DNA of 64,000 bases from Pseudonocardia petroleophila. GTDB taxonomy: Bacteria; Actinomycetota; Actinomycetes; Mycobacteriales; Pseudonocardiaceae. The notes under the pieces are model-generated. The model saw only the letters and a list, made by a program, of their open reading frames with translations, was not told where the DNA came from and did not search any database. The translations under genes were made by a program, and so were the position numbers. Of the stretch, positions 30,990-39,040 are shown piece after piece (position 1 is the stretch's first letter; every line of letters begins with the position of its first letter). The stretch is taken from positions 689,501 through 753,500 of the forward strand of contig NZ_CP060131.1 in NCBI RefSeq assembly GCF_014235185.1. The letters are read 5' to 3'.

Positions 30990-32150
30990 GTGCGCATCGG
31001 ACTGCTCACCCGTGAATACCCTCCCGACGTCTACGGGGGGGCCGGGGTCCATGTCGAGCACCTGGTGCCGGCTCTGCGGGCCCTGATCGACGTCGATGTC
31101 CACTGCTTCGGGGAACCCCGTCCGGACGCCGTCCACACCCGGGCGCACCGGGCACCCGGGGCGCTCGCCGGGGCGAACCCCGCGCTGCAGACCCTCGGCG
31201 TCGACCTGTCGATGGTCGCCGCGCTCGACGGCGTCGACATCGCGCACTCGCACACCTGGTACGCCAACATGGCCGGGCACCTCGCGAAGATCCTGCACGG
31301 CGCCCCGCACGTCGTCACCGCCCACTCGTTGGAGCCCCGCCGGCCGTGGAAGGCCGAGCAGCTCGGCGGCGGCTACCGGCTGTCCTCCTGGGTGGAGCGC
31401 ACGTCCTACGAGTACGCCGACGCGGTGATCGCGGTCAGCGCGGGCATGCGCACCGACGTCCTGGACTGCTACCCGGCGCTGGACCCGGCGCGCGTGCACG
31501 TGGTGCACAACGGCATCGACACCGCCTTCTACCACCCCGACGAGCGGCGCGACGCCGTCCGCGCCGCGGGCGTCGACCCCGACCGGCCCAGCGTCGTGTT
31601 CGTCGGCCGGATCACGCGGCAGAAGGGTCTCGGGCACCTCGTCGCCGCCGCGCACCGCATCGACCCGGCGGCCCAGATCGTGCTCTGCGCCGGCGCGCCC
31701 GACACCCCGGAGATCGCCGAGGAGACCGAGAAGGCCGTCGCCGAGCTCGCCGCGGCGCGCGGCGACGTGGTGTGGGTCCGCCGGATGCTGCCCACCGCGG
31801 AGATCCGGCAGCTGCTGTCGGCGGCCACGGTGTTCGTCTGCCCCTCGGTGTACGAGCCGCTGGGCATCGTCAACCTCGAGGCGATGGCGTGCGGCACGGC
31901 CGTCGTCGCGTCCGACGTGGGCGGCATCCCCGAGGTCGTCGACGACGGGGTGACCGGCTCGCTGGTGCACTACGACCAGCACGCCGAGGACGCGTTCCGC
32001 ACCGGGATCGCCGACGCCGTCAACGCCCTGCTCGCCGACCCGGCCCGCGCCGCCGCGATGGGCGCCGCCGGGCGGGCGCGCGCCGAGCGCGAGTTCGCGT
32101 GGGAGCAGGCCGCGGCCCGGACCGTGGAGATCTACCGGTCCCTGCTCTGA
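30990..32150 (+). CDS. glgM: GT4 glycogen/maltose-1-phosphate synthase (GlgA/GlgM type)
   Basis: 386 residues from GTG 30990. The N-terminal 'MRIGLLTREYPPDVYGGAGV' is the donor-site GG loop, and the GT-B C-terminal half has VVFVGRITRQKG and 'VCPSVYEPLGIVNLEAMACG' (retaining E-x7-E). Proteins of this actinobacterial family transfer glucose from ADP-glucose, in mycobacteria mainly to glucose-1-phosphate giving maltose-1-phosphate (GlgM, Rv1212c). The symbol follows that orthology; classical glycogen synthase activity is the alternative. It ends at a strong hairpin shared with DUF3117. Confidence 0.9.
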   Translation: MRIGLLTREYPPDVYGGAGVHVEHLVPALRALIDVDVHCFGEPRPDAVHTRAHRAPGALAGANPALQTLGVDLSMVAALDGVDIAHSHTWYANMAGHLAKILHGAPHVVTAHSLEPRRPWKAEQLGGGYRLSSWVERTSYEYADAVIAVSAGMRTDVLDCYPALDPARVHVVHNGIDTAFYHPDERRDAVRAAGVDPDRPSVVFVGRITRQKGLGHLVAAAHRIDPAAQIVLCAGAPDTPEIAEETEKAVAELAAARGDVVWVRRMLPTAEIRQLLSAATVFVCPSVYEPLGIVNLEAMACGTAVVASDVGGIPEVVDDGVTGSLVHYDQHAEDAFRTGIADAVNALLADPARAAAMGAAGRARAEREFAWEQAAARTVEIYRSLL

Positions 32151-32173
32151 GCGTTCCTGCCCTGGAACGACCA

Positions 32174-32209
32174 ACGGCACCCCCACGCAGCCTCGCGTGC
32201 GGGTGCCGT
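32174..32209. terminator. bidirectional hairpin between glgM and the DUF3117 gene
   Basis: Arms 32174-32188 and 32195-32209 form a 15-position stem with a single C-C mismatch and a 6-nt loop. It stands between convergent stops at 32150 and 32229. Confidence 0.8.
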
Positions 32210-32228
32210 GTCGGTCCGGCCGTCCGGA

Positions 32229-32396
32229 TCAGCCGGATGCGGCCTTGAGGGCGTCGCCGAGGTCGCTGGCCTCTTCGGCCGACATCTCCACGACCAGGCG
32301 GCCACCGCCCTCCAGCGGGACGCGCATGACAATGCCGCGTCCCTCCTTGGTCACCTCCAGGGGACCGTCACCGGTACGGGGCTTCATCGCCGCCAT
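32229..32396 (-). CDS. DUF3117 small protein
   Basis: 55 residues from ATG 32396: MAAMKPRTGDGPLEVTKEGR, then GIVMRVPLEGGGRLVVEMSA and EEASDLGDALKAASG. This is the highly conserved actinobacterial DUF3117 family (Rv1211 in M. tuberculosis). Its function is unknown. The gene keeps its ancestral place between glgM and tag. Confidence 0.92.
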   Translation of the reverse strand: MAAMKPRTGDGPLEVTKEGRGIVMRVPLEGGGRLVVEMSAEEASDLGDALKAASG

Positions 32397-32511
32397 GTCC
32401 TGCTCCCTCCGTCATCGTGTCTGCAGGGCGCCGCTGCGCCGGGGAGAGCGCAGGACGGGATGCTGGGGAACATCTTTCCTCATCGGAGGGACAGGGCCGC
32501 AACCGGAGCGA

Positions 32512-33099
32512 TCAATCCGCCCGAGGTTCACGCTGCGGAGCGGATCTCCAACACTCCGCGACGTGGTCGTCGACCAGTCCGGCGGCCTGCATCAGCGCGT
32601 AGCAGGTGGTCGGTCCGACGAACCGGAACCCGCGCCGCTTGAGCTCCTTCGCCATCGCGACGGACTCCGGGCTGGTCGCCGGGACGTCCGCGAACGTGGC
32701 CGGGCGGACGTGCTCGGCGGGGGCGAAGGACCACAGGAGGTCGTCGAGCGGGGTGTCGAGGTCGAGCACCGCGCGGGCGTTGCCGATCGTCGCCTCGATC
32801 TTGGAGCGGTTGCGGACGATGCCGGCGTCGGCGAGCAGGCGCGCCACGTCGTCGTCACCGAACCGCGCGACCCGCTCCGGGACGAAGTCCCCGAACGCCG
32901 CGCGGAACGCCGGGCGCTTGCGCAGGACGACGATCCAGGACAGCCCGGACTGGAAGCCCTCCAGGCTCAGCCGCTCGAACATCGCGGTGACGCCGCGCAG
33001 TGGCCGCCCCCACTCCTCGTCGTGGTACCGGGTGTACTCGGGCTCGGACCCGGCCCACGCGCAGCGGACCCTGGCGTCGGCGACCCCGTCGTCAGGCAC
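32512..33099 (-). CDS. tag: DNA-3-methyladenine glycosylase I
   Basis: 195 residues from GTG 33099, which overlaps the SRPBCC stop; a longer frame to 33138 exists. Zinc ligands typical of Tag are visible: Cys in VRCAWAG, His in YHDEEWG, and the C-terminal H-x3-C in DDHVAECW. Catalytic-region landmarks are 'MFERLSLEGFQSGLSWIVVL' and 'ELKRRGFRFVGPTTCYALMQ'. It excises 3-methyladenine from alkylated DNA (base excision repair). Orthologue of Rv1210 (tagA), in the same gene order. Confidence 0.94.
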   Translation of the reverse strand: MPDDGVADARVRCAWAGSEPEYTRYHDEEWGRPLRGVTAMFERLSLEGFQSGLSWIVVLRKRPAFRAAFGDFVPERVARFGDDDVARLLADAGIVRNRSKIEATIGNARAVLDLDTPLDDLLWSFAPAEHVRPATFADVPATSPESVAMAKELKRRGFRFVGPTTCYALMQAAGLVDDHVAECWRSAPQREPRAD

Positions 33100-33577
33100 C
33101 CCGGCGGTGCTCCCGCTCGCGCCGCCACTCGCCCTCACACTGCCGCGCCATCTTCCGCAGCGACATCTCGACGCCCGCGCGGAAGGCCGGGCGCACCAGC
33201 GGCCAGCCCGCCCGGCCGAGCGGTCCCAGCGGGAGGTCGAGCAGCTCGGTCCACAGGAAGCGCGCGCGCTCGGGGCCCAGCTCGACGACCTCGAACACGC
33301 CGTCGCCCTGCACGACCTTGCCGGTGTGCCGCACGACGCAGCGCTTCGGAGGGTCCCACTCCACGATGTCCATCGTGTCGGCGACGCCGAGCGGCCCGAT
33401 CCCGGTGACCGCCCGCAGAGAGGCGCCGAGCTCGCGGCCGTCGCCCCCGCCGACGACCTCGACGCGGGTGCCGAGCATCCAGTCGCCCTGGCCCGGCCAG
33501 TCGGTGACGGTGCGCCACACCGCCTCCGCGGGCGCGTTGACGTCGACGGGGACGGTCAGTTCGACCCTGTTGCTCAT
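33092..33577 (-). CDS. SRPBCC/START-like ligand-binding protein
   Basis: 161 residues from ATG 33577. The polyketide-cyclase/dehydrase-like helix-grip fold is suggested by 'VELTVPVDVNAPAEAVWRTV', TDWPGQGDWMLGTRVEVVGGG and DTMDIVEWDPPKRCVVRHTG. It overlaps the DivIVA-like gene by 4 nt and tag by 8 nt, so it sits in a tightly coupled gpgS-divIVA-like-SRPBCC-tag operon. Ligand unknown; mycobacterial equivalents lack assigned roles. Confidence 0.8.
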   Translation of the reverse strand: MSNRVELTVPVDVNAPAEAVWRTVTDWPGQGDWMLGTRVEVVGGGDGRELGASLRAVTGIGPLGVADTMDIVEWDPPKRCVVRHTGKVVQGDGVFEVVELGPERARFLWTELLDLPLGPLGRAGWPLVRPAFRAGVEMSLRKMARQCEGEWRREREHRRGA

Positions 33578-33939
33578 GACGCCGATCCTCCCAGGCCGCG
33601 GTCGTCGCCGCTCGGGCTCGGCTGCCGCGCCCGGGCGTCCTCCAGCTCGGCGACGCGACCGAGCAGGCCGTCGCGCTCGGCGCCGATGCGGTCGAGCTCC
33701 TCGGCCAGCCGGTCGAGCACCCAGTCGACCTCGGTCATCCGGTAGCCGCGCACGGCCTGCGGGAAGCGCAGCTCGCGCACGTGCTCCCCGGCGATCTCCC
33801 CCGACGGCAGGCGGGTGGGCGTGGCGTCGGGGGCGAGCGGCGCCAGCTCCTCGCCGCGGCCGAACACGAACGCGGCCACCCCGAAGAACGCCGCCGCGAC
33901 GAGCACGACGACGAACAGGTAGATCAGCGCGGTCCCCAC
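33574..33939 (-). CDS. DivIVA-domain membrane protein (Rv1209-like)
   Basis: 121 residues from GTG 33939, overlapping gpgS by 16 nt. One N-terminal membrane helix ('TALIYLFVVVLVAAAFFGVA') precedes FVFGRGEEL, then a DivIVA-type module 'LRFPQAVRGYRMTEVDWVLD' with a short coiled coil 'RLAEELDRIGAERDGLLGRV'. DivIVA domains bind membranes and cell-wall growth sites. The same protein follows gpgS in mycobacteria (Rv1209). Its role is unknown; a link to polar envelope synthesis is inferred. Confidence 0.85.
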   Translation of the reverse strand: MGTALIYLFVVVLVAAAFFGVAAFVFGRGEELAPLAPDATPTRLPSGEIAGEHVRELRFPQAVRGYRMTEVDWVLDRLAEELDRIGAERDGLLGRVAELEDARARQPSPSGDDRGLGGSAS

Positions 33940-34883
33940 CCCGAGATGGAACCACGGGGCCCCGACACCGCGGCCATCGGCGGGCGTTCCGCGACGGGCG
34001 CGTCGGACGTCGACGGGAACCACTCGCCGCCGACCTGGACGAACTGCGTCAGCTCGCCGCCGGGGTCGGGCAGGCCGCAGCGCGAGAGCGCGGCCGCCAC
34101 GATCTGCCGCGACATGACGCCGAGCTGCAGCAGCGACCGGTTGCGGTGCTTGCGGACGCCGAGGTTGACCTGGGCGAGCGCGTCGAGTCCGAGGCGGGAG
34201 TGCGTGTCGAGCAGCAGCCCGATCTCCACGCCGTACCCCGTGGCGAACGGGACGGACTCCAGCAGCGCGCGGGTCGCCGCGTACTCGCCGCCGAGGGGCT
34301 GCACGATCCCGGACAGCTCGGGCCTCAGCGCGGCCAGCAGCGGGCGCGCCACCAGCTCGGTCACCCGGCCCCCTCCGGTGTCGGCCTGCGTGGTCTCCAT
34401 CCGCAGCGGGCGTCGGTAGAAGCCCTTCACCAGCGCGACCCCCCGCTCGGCCAGCAGCGGGCCGAGCAGGGCGGGCACGAACGCGGCGTCGAAGTCGACG
34501 AGGTCGGAGTCGAGGAAGCAGACCACGTCGCCGTCGGTGGCGGCGAGCGAGCGCCACAGCACCTCGCCCTTGCCCGGCAGCGGCTCCAGCTCCGGCAGGA
34601 CGTCGGCGCGGTGCACGACGCGGGCCCCGGCCGCGGCGGCGCGCTCCACGGTGCGGTCGGTCGACCCGGAGTCGACGACGACCAGCTCGTCGACCAGCGG
34701 GGCGGCGCCCGTCGTGAGCGGCAGGATGGCGGCGACGATCGCGCCGACCGTCTCTTCCTCGTCGAGCGCGGGCAGCACGACCGACACGCGGCGACCGGCC
34801 TTCGCGGCCACCAGCTCGTCGACCGTCCACGCCGGCTCCTGCCAGGTGCGGCGGGCGAACCAGGCCTCGGCGGTGGGCTGCAT
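33924..34883 (-). CDS. gpgS: glucosyl-3-phosphoglycerate synthase
   Basis: 319 residues. The GT81/GT-A fold is shown by 'RRVSVVLPALDEEETVGAIV', LVVVDSGSTDRTVERAA and the metal motif in VVCFLDSDLVDFD (DSD), followed by 'VALVKGFYRRPLRMETTQAD' and ATGYGVEIGLLLDT. It transfers glucose from an NDP-glucose to 3-phosphoglycerate, the first step to (methyl)glucose lipopolysaccharides and glucosylglycerate. The glgC/glgM genes nearby share the glucose-polymer theme. Orthologue of Rv1208. Confidence 0.94.
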   Translation of the reverse strand: MQPTAEAWFARRTWQEPAWTVDELVAAKAGRRVSVVLPALDEEETVGAIVAAILPLTTGAAPLVDELVVVDSGSTDRTVERAAAAGARVVHRADVLPELEPLPGKGEVLWRSLAATDGDVVCFLDSDLVDFDAAFVPALLGPLLAERGVALVKGFYRRPLRMETTQADTGGGRVTELVARPLLAALRPELSGIVQPLGGEYAATRALLESVPFATGYGVEIGLLLDTHSRLGLDALAQVNLGVRKHRNRSLLQLGVMSRQIVAAALSRCGLPDPGGELTQFVQVGGEWFPSTSDAPVAERPPMAAVSGPRGSISGWGPR

Positions 34884-34890
34884 GCTTCTC

Positions 34891-35751
34891 CTACGCGAGG
34901 GCGCGCACGGTGCGCACCGGCGGGCGGGTGCCCGCGATGGCCGCGACCATGTCCACCGTACGTCGGGTCGCGGCGACCTCGTGGGCGCGGAACACCCGGC
35001 ACCCGGCCGCGGCGGCGAGGGTGGTGGCGGCGAGGGTGCCCTCCAGCCGCTCGTGCAGCTCCACGCCGAGCGCCTCGCCGACGAAGTCCTTGTTGGACAG
35101 GGCCATCAGCACGGGCCAGCCGGTGGCCACCAGCTCGTCGACGCGGCGCAGCAGCGTCAGGCCGTGGAAGGTGTTCTTGCCGAAGTCGTGGGTGGGGTCG
35201 ATGAGGATCCCTTCGCGCGGCACCCCCCGCGCGACGAGGTCCTCGGCCTGCCCGACGACGTCGGCGAGGACGTCGGCCACCACGTCGGCGTAGCGCACCC
35301 GGTGCGGGCGGCGGCGCGGCACCGCTCCCCCGGTGTGGGAGCAGACGATCCCGGCCCCGGTGCCCGCCGCGACCTCGCCGAGGGTCGGGTCGGCGCCGGC
35401 CCAGGTGTCGTTGAGCAGGTCGGCCCCCTCGGCGACGGCGAGCTTGCCGACCTCGCCGCGCCAGGTGTCGACGCTGATCACCACGTCGGGGTGGCGGTCG
35501 CGGACGGCCGCGACGAACGGGATCACGCGGCGGATCTCCTCCGCGGCGTCCACCTCGTCGCCCGGCCCGGCCTTGACGCCGCCGATGTCGACGATGTCGG
35601 CCCCCTCGGCGACCGCCGCGTCGACCTTGGCCATCGCGGCGTCGTCGGAGAACGTGGCTCCGCGGTCGTAGAAGGAGTCGGGCGTGCGGTTGACGATCGC
35701 CATCACCAGCGCCCGGTCCTGGGCGGGCTCGCGGGTGCCGAAGCGGATCAC
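34891..35751 (-). CDS. folP2: dihydropteroate-synthase-like protein (FolP2 type)
   Basis: 286 residues from GTG 35751, overlapping the LOG-gene stop (GTGA). TIM-barrel pterin-binding motifs: ALVMAIVNRTPDSFYDRGAT, 'ADIVDIGGVKAGPGDEVDA', VVISVDTWRGEVGKLA and ILIDPTHDFGKNTFHG. The HTGG in IVCSHTGGAVPRRRPHRVR is followed by a basic loop unlike classical FolP. The mycobacterial FolP2 (Rv1207) lies next to gpgS and is reported to lack DHPS activity, so the reaction is uncertain. Confidence 0.87.
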   Translation of the reverse strand: MIRFGTREPAQDRALVMAIVNRTPDSFYDRGATFSDDAAMAKVDAAVAEGADIVDIGGVKAGPGDEVDAAEEIRRVIPFVAAVRDRHPDVVISVDTWRGEVGKLAVAEGADLLNDTWAGADPTLGEVAAGTGAGIVCSHTGGAVPRRRPHRVRYADVVADVLADVVGQAEDLVARGVPREGILIDPTHDFGKNTFHGLTLLRRVDELVATGWPVLMALSNKDFVGEALGVELHERLEGTLAATTLAAAAGCRVFRAHEVAATRRTVDMVAAIAGTRPPVRTVRALA

Positions 35752-36308
35752 ACGGTCGATGGTGGCACGGGCACGCCCGCCCCGCAGGCGTCCAGCGCGG
35801 CCGCGACGTCGGTGGTGACGACGAGCCGGGCGATCGCGTCGGGCGTGACGAAGCCGCGCTCGCCGAGGCCGCGGACCCAGTCGAGCAGGCCCGTCCAGTG
35901 GCCGTCGGGGTCGAGCAGGACGACGGGCTTGCCGTGCATGCCGAGGTAGCCCGACGTCCACACCTCGAACAGCTCCTCGCAGGTGCCGAGCCCGCCGGGC
36001 AGGGCGAGGAACGCGTCGGCACGGGCCTCCATGAGGGCCTTGCGCTCACGCATGGTCTCGGTGACCAGCAGCTCGTCGGAGTCGAGGTCGGCCCACTCGC
36101 GCTCGACCATCGACCGCGGGATGACGCCGGTCGTGCGGGCCCCGCCGGCCCGGGCGGCCGTGGCGACCGCACCCATCATCGAGCGCAGCCCGCCCCCGGA
36201 GACGAGCTCCCAGCCGCGCGCGGCGATCTCCCGGCCGACGTCGGCGGCCAGTGCGGGGTAGTGCTCCGGGATGGTCTCGATGGACGCGCAGTACACGCAC
36301 ACCTTCAC
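35748..36308 (-). CDS. LOG-family protein (TIGR00730), copy 2
   Basis: 186 residues from GTG 36308, whose G is shared with the TAG of the preceding LOG gene. It has 'VKVCVYCASIETIPEHYPAL', VSGGGLRSMMGAVATAARAGG and the phosphoribohydrolase motif LPGGLGTCEELFEVWT. LOG proteins release free cytokinin-type bases from nucleoside 5'-monophosphates; Rv1205 is the mycobacterial example. It is the classic short form, coupled to folP2-like downstream. Confidence 0.88.
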   Translation of the reverse strand: MKVCVYCASIETIPEHYPALAADVGREIAARGWELVSGGGLRSMMGAVATAARAGGARTTGVIPRSMVEREWADLDSDELLVTETMRERKALMEARADAFLALPGGLGTCEELFEVWTSGYLGMHGKPVVLLDPDGHWTGLLDWVRGLGERGFVTPDAIARLVVTTDVAAALDACGAGVPVPPSTV

Positions 36309-37072
36309 TAGTGCGCGTCCTCCCACGCCTTGTAGGCCTCGTGCACCACCCGCACGGCGTCGTCGACGTCGTCGGTGAGGTGCAGCAGCTTGATGTCCTT
36401 CTCGCCGACCTTGCCGTTCTCCAGCACGGTCTTGGCGATCCAGTCGTAGAGCCCGCCCCAGTAGTCGGTGCCCAGCAGCACGACCGGGAACTTGGTGACC
36501 TTCTTCGTCTGCACCAGCGTCAGCGCCTCGAACAGCTCGTCGAGGGTGCCGAAACCGCCGGGCAGGCAGACGAACGCCTGCGAGTACTTCACGAACATCG
36601 TCTTGCGGGCGAAGAAGTAGCGGAAGTTGATGCCGAGGTCGACCCAGTCGTTGAGTCCCTGCTCGAAGGGCAGCTCGATGCCCAGCCCGACGCTGAGCCC
36701 GCCCGCCTCCGAGCACCCCTTGTTGGCGGCCTCCATCGCGCCCGGCCCGCCACCGGTGATCACCGCGTAGCCCGCCTCGGCGAGCGCGGTGCCCAGCGCG
36801 CGGCCCTGGGCGTACTCGATGTGGTCGCGCGGGGTGCGGGCCGAGCCGAAGACCGTGACGGCGCGGGGCAGCTCGGCGAGCATCCCGAAGCCCTCGACGA
36901 ACTCGGCCTGGATCCGCATGACGCGCCACGGGTCGGTGTGGACCCAGTCGCTCGGACCGCGCGAGTCGAGCAGGCGCTGGTCGGTGGTGGTGGGCTCGTA
37001 CCGCCGCTCGCCGCGCAGCACGACGGGGCCCCTCTGCTTCTCCTCGGGGCGCTGGTCCCCACGGCCTGTCAT
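36308..37072 (-). CDS. LOG-family protein (TIGR00730), copy 1
   Basis: 254 residues with an N-terminal extension of about 65 residues. The LOG core has 'AVTVFGSARTPRDHIEYAQG', VITGGGPGAMEAANKGCSEAGG and the catalytic LPGGFGTLDELFEALT. It is of the longer YgdH/LOG type and adjacent to a short-form paralogue, so the operon encodes two predicted nucleoside-monophosphate phosphoribohydrolases of different subfamilies. The substrate (cytokinin-like or general purine NMPs) is not determined. Confidence 0.9.
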   Translation of the reverse strand: MTGRGDQRPEEKQRGPVVLRGERRYEPTTTDQRLLDSRGPSDWVHTDPWRVMRIQAEFVEGFGMLAELPRAVTVFGSARTPRDHIEYAQGRALGTALAEAGYAVITGGGPGAMEAANKGCSEAGGLSVGLGIELPFEQGLNDWVDLGINFRYFFARKTMFVKYSQAFVCLPGGFGTLDELFEALTLVQTKKVTKFPVVLLGTDYWGGLYDWIAKTVLENGKVGEKDIKLLHLTDDVDDAVRVVHEAYKAWEDAH

Positions 37073-37109
37073 GTCCGTCAGGGTAGTGAGGCGCTCCCAC
37101 CGGGCTGCG

Positions 37110-38171
37110 TCAGGACAGGAAGCGGCGGAGCACCCCGACCGCCTCGGTGATCTGGCGGGTGTCGACGTTCTCCTCGCGGGTGTGCGCGAGGTTCGGGTCG
37201 CCGGGGCCGTAGTTGAGCGCGGGGATGCCGAGCGCGGCGAAGCGCGAGACGTCGGTCCAGCCGTACTTCGCGCTCGGCGCGGCGCCGGTGGCGGCGATGA
37301 ACTCCGCGGCGGCCGGGACCGTCAGCCCGGGCAGCGCCCCCGGGGACAGGTCGGTGATCACCAGCTCGAACCCGTCGAACACCTCGCGGACGTGCTTCTC
37401 CGCCGCCGCGGCGTCGCGGTCGGGGGCGAAGCGGAAGTTGACGGTGACGACGCACGCGTCCGGCACGACGTTGCCCGCGACCCCGCCCGCGATCCGGACG
37501 GCCTGCAGCCCCTCGCGGTAGACGCAGCCGTCGATGTCGACGTCGCGGGCGGTGTAGGCGGCGAGGCGCTGCAGCACCGGGGTGGCGTTGTGGATGGCGT
37601 TGTCGCCCAGCCACGACCGGGCCGAGTGCGCGCGGCGCCCGGTGGTGGAGATCTCCGCGCGGAGCGTGCCCTGGCACCCCGCCTCGACGCCGACGTTCGT
37701 GGGCTCGCCGAGGATCGCGAGGTCGGCGACGAGCCAGTCCCGGTGCTCGCGCTCGATCCGACCCAGCCCGTTCCGCTCGGCCTCCACCTCCTCACAGTCG
37801 TAGAACACGAAGGTGAGGTCGTGCCGCGGCGTCGGGAGCGTGCCTGCGAGGTGCAGGAAGGCGGCGTCGCCCGCCTTCATGTCCGAGGTGCCGCAGCCGT
37901 AGAGCAGGTGGCCGTCGCGGTGGCTCGGCAGGTTGTCGGCGATCGGGACGGTGTCGAGGTGCCCGGCCAGCAGCACCCGGTCCCCCCGGCCGAGGTGCGT
38001 GCGCGCGAGCACGGCGTCCCCGGTGCGCAGCACCTCCAGGTGCGGCGCCTGCTCCCGCAGCGCCGCCTCCACCGCATCGGCGAGCCCACCCTCGTCGCCG
38101 GAGACGCTGGGCACGTCGACGAGCGCGGCACACAGGTCGACGGGTGAGGCGGTGAGGTCGAGGCGGGTCAC
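37110..38171 (-). CDS. dapE: succinyl-diaminopimelate desuccinylase
   Basis: 353 residues from GTG 38171. M20 peptidase-family metal site: [17 protein letters not shown] (His-x-Asp), [35 protein letters not shown] (catalytic and metal Glu), [18 protein letters not shown], and the C-terminal His in [12 protein letters not shown]. It removes succinate from N-succinyl-L,L-DAP in lysine and cell-wall synthesis. dapD (39600) and dapC (42707) are nearby. The reading frame upstream of the GTG enters repeats and is not coding. Confidence 0.94.
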   Translation of the reverse strand: MTRLDLTASPVDLCAALVDVPSVSGDEGGLADAVEAALREQAPHLEVLRTGDAVLARTHLGRGDRVLLAGHLDTVPIADNLPSHRDGHLLYGCGTSDMKAGDAAFLHLAGTLPTPRHDLTFVFYDCEEVEAERNGLGRIEREHRDWLVADLAILGEPTNVGVEAGCQGTLRAEISTTGRRAHSARSWLGDNAIHNATPVLQRLAAYTARDVDIDGCVYREGLQAVRIAGGVAGNVVPDACVVTVNFRFAPDRDAAAAEKHVREVFDGFELVITDLSPGALPGLTVPAAAEFIAATGAAPSAKYGWTDVSRFAALGIPALNYGPGDPNLAHTREENVDTRQITEAVGVLRRFLS

Positions 38172-38492
38172 GACCGGCGACGCTACAGAACGCCCCCCAC
38201 CCCGCCGCCCCGGCGCGGTGGACACGGCTCGGCCGCCCCCGGCCGGCGGCCGCGACGCGGCGGATGCGACCCGGCCGGCACGGCCGCCACGCCGGTCCGG
38301 ACACCACCGCCCACGGAAGACACACGACGGGCGGGCGGACAGCGAGCCGACGCGCGACGGGCCGAGCGCCGCGGGCCGGCGCGAGCAGCGACGCAGTGGG
38401 CGGAGGCACCGGACTTCGCCGCGGTCGACCGCATGGGTCGGCCGACGCCGGCCGGGACGCGACCGGCACGGGACAGGTCGGCGGCACCGGAC

Positions 38493-38544
38493 CGGACGGA
38501 CGGACGGACGGACGGACGGACGGACGGACGGACGGACGGACGGA
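38493..38544. repeat. (CGGA)13 tetranucleotide microsatellite
   Basis: Thirteen uninterrupted CGGA units, directly before the long dyad. It is not in a credible coding frame. Confidence 0.95.
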
Positions 38545-38565
38545 ACGAGGGTGTCGGAGCACCTC

Positions 38566-38634
38566 CGCTTTGCTCTGCTTACCCATACGCAACGGACTCG
38601 GCGACCGGTGCGTATGGGTAAGCAGAGCAAAGCG
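38566..38634. repeat. 25-bp perfect inverted repeat with 19-nt spacer
   Basis: Arms 38566-38590 and 38610-38634 are exact reverse complements; the left arm starts CGCTTTGCTCTGCTTACCCA. The outer flanks GGGTGTCGG (38550-38558) and CCGAGACACCC (38640-38650) are also nearly complementary, giving an extended imperfect stem. The arms are markedly lower in GC than the surroundings. It could be a palindromic interspersed repeat, a structured RNA or a terminator. Confidence 0.85.
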
Positions 38635-38683
38635 TCCATGCCGAGACACCCGTGCGCCGGCAACGTCGGCCCGGTCAGCCCGC

Positions 38684-38743
38684 CCGCCATCCGGGCCACC
38701 TCGCCAGCCGGGCCACCTCGCCAGCCGGGCCACCACGCCAGCC
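38684..38743. repeat. 17-nt tandem repeats, about 3.5 copies
   Basis: Unit TCGCCAGCCGGGCCACC is exact at 38701-38717 and 38718-38734. Degenerate copies lie before (CGCCATCCGGGCCACC) and after (ACGCCAGCC). Confidence 0.75.
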
Positions 38744-38974
38744 CGATCGCCGCGCCCGCCGGGTCAGCTCGCCTGCCCCATCGACCCGCCAGCCGGATCG
38801 CCCGGCCCGCGGGGTCGCCCGGCCCGCCGGATCACCCCCGGGCCCCACCGGCCCCGATCCGCCGTCGATCGGTAGCCACCCGTTCGCCCGCCGCGCATCC
38901 GGTTCCCCGCACCCGTTCACCCGAGGCGACCCCCGCGCCGGACGCCGGCTCCCGTGGGGCAGCGCTCCCCCGAG

Positions 38975-38983
38975 TTGTCCACA
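38975..38983 (+). promoter_or_regulatory. DnaA box TTGTCCACA
   Basis: Perfect match to the high-GC actinobacterial DnaA consensus TTGTCCACA. A second copy in the same orientation starts exactly 40 bp downstream. Confidence 0.55.
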
Positions 38984-39014
38984 AGGAGGGTCGACAGGAC
39001 CGGGAGCGGGGCGG

Positions 39015-39023
39015 TTGTCCACA
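39015..39023 (+). promoter_or_regulatory. DnaA box TTGTCCACA (second)
   Basis: Second perfect TTGTCCACA, same strand, 18 nt before the -35 of the XRE-gene promoter. Confidence 0.55.
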
Positions 39024-39040
39024 GGTCGGGCGGCGGGGGG

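Noticed and set aside
38566-38634. The 25-bp dyad read as a rho-independent terminator or as inverted ends of an insertion sequence
   Set aside because: The flanking genes both point away from it, there is no T tract, and no transposase lies between or near the arms (19-nt spacer).
38264-38875. Frames reading through (CGGA)13 as (DGRT)n or (SVRP)n repeats
   Set aside because: All frames through the microsatellite are open on both strands, no start has support, and the flanking sequence is not protein-like.
38975-39023. The DnaA boxes taken as the chromosomal origin
   Set aside because: Only two boxes are present and there is no dnaA, dnaN, recF, rpmH or AT-rich unwinding element in the window.
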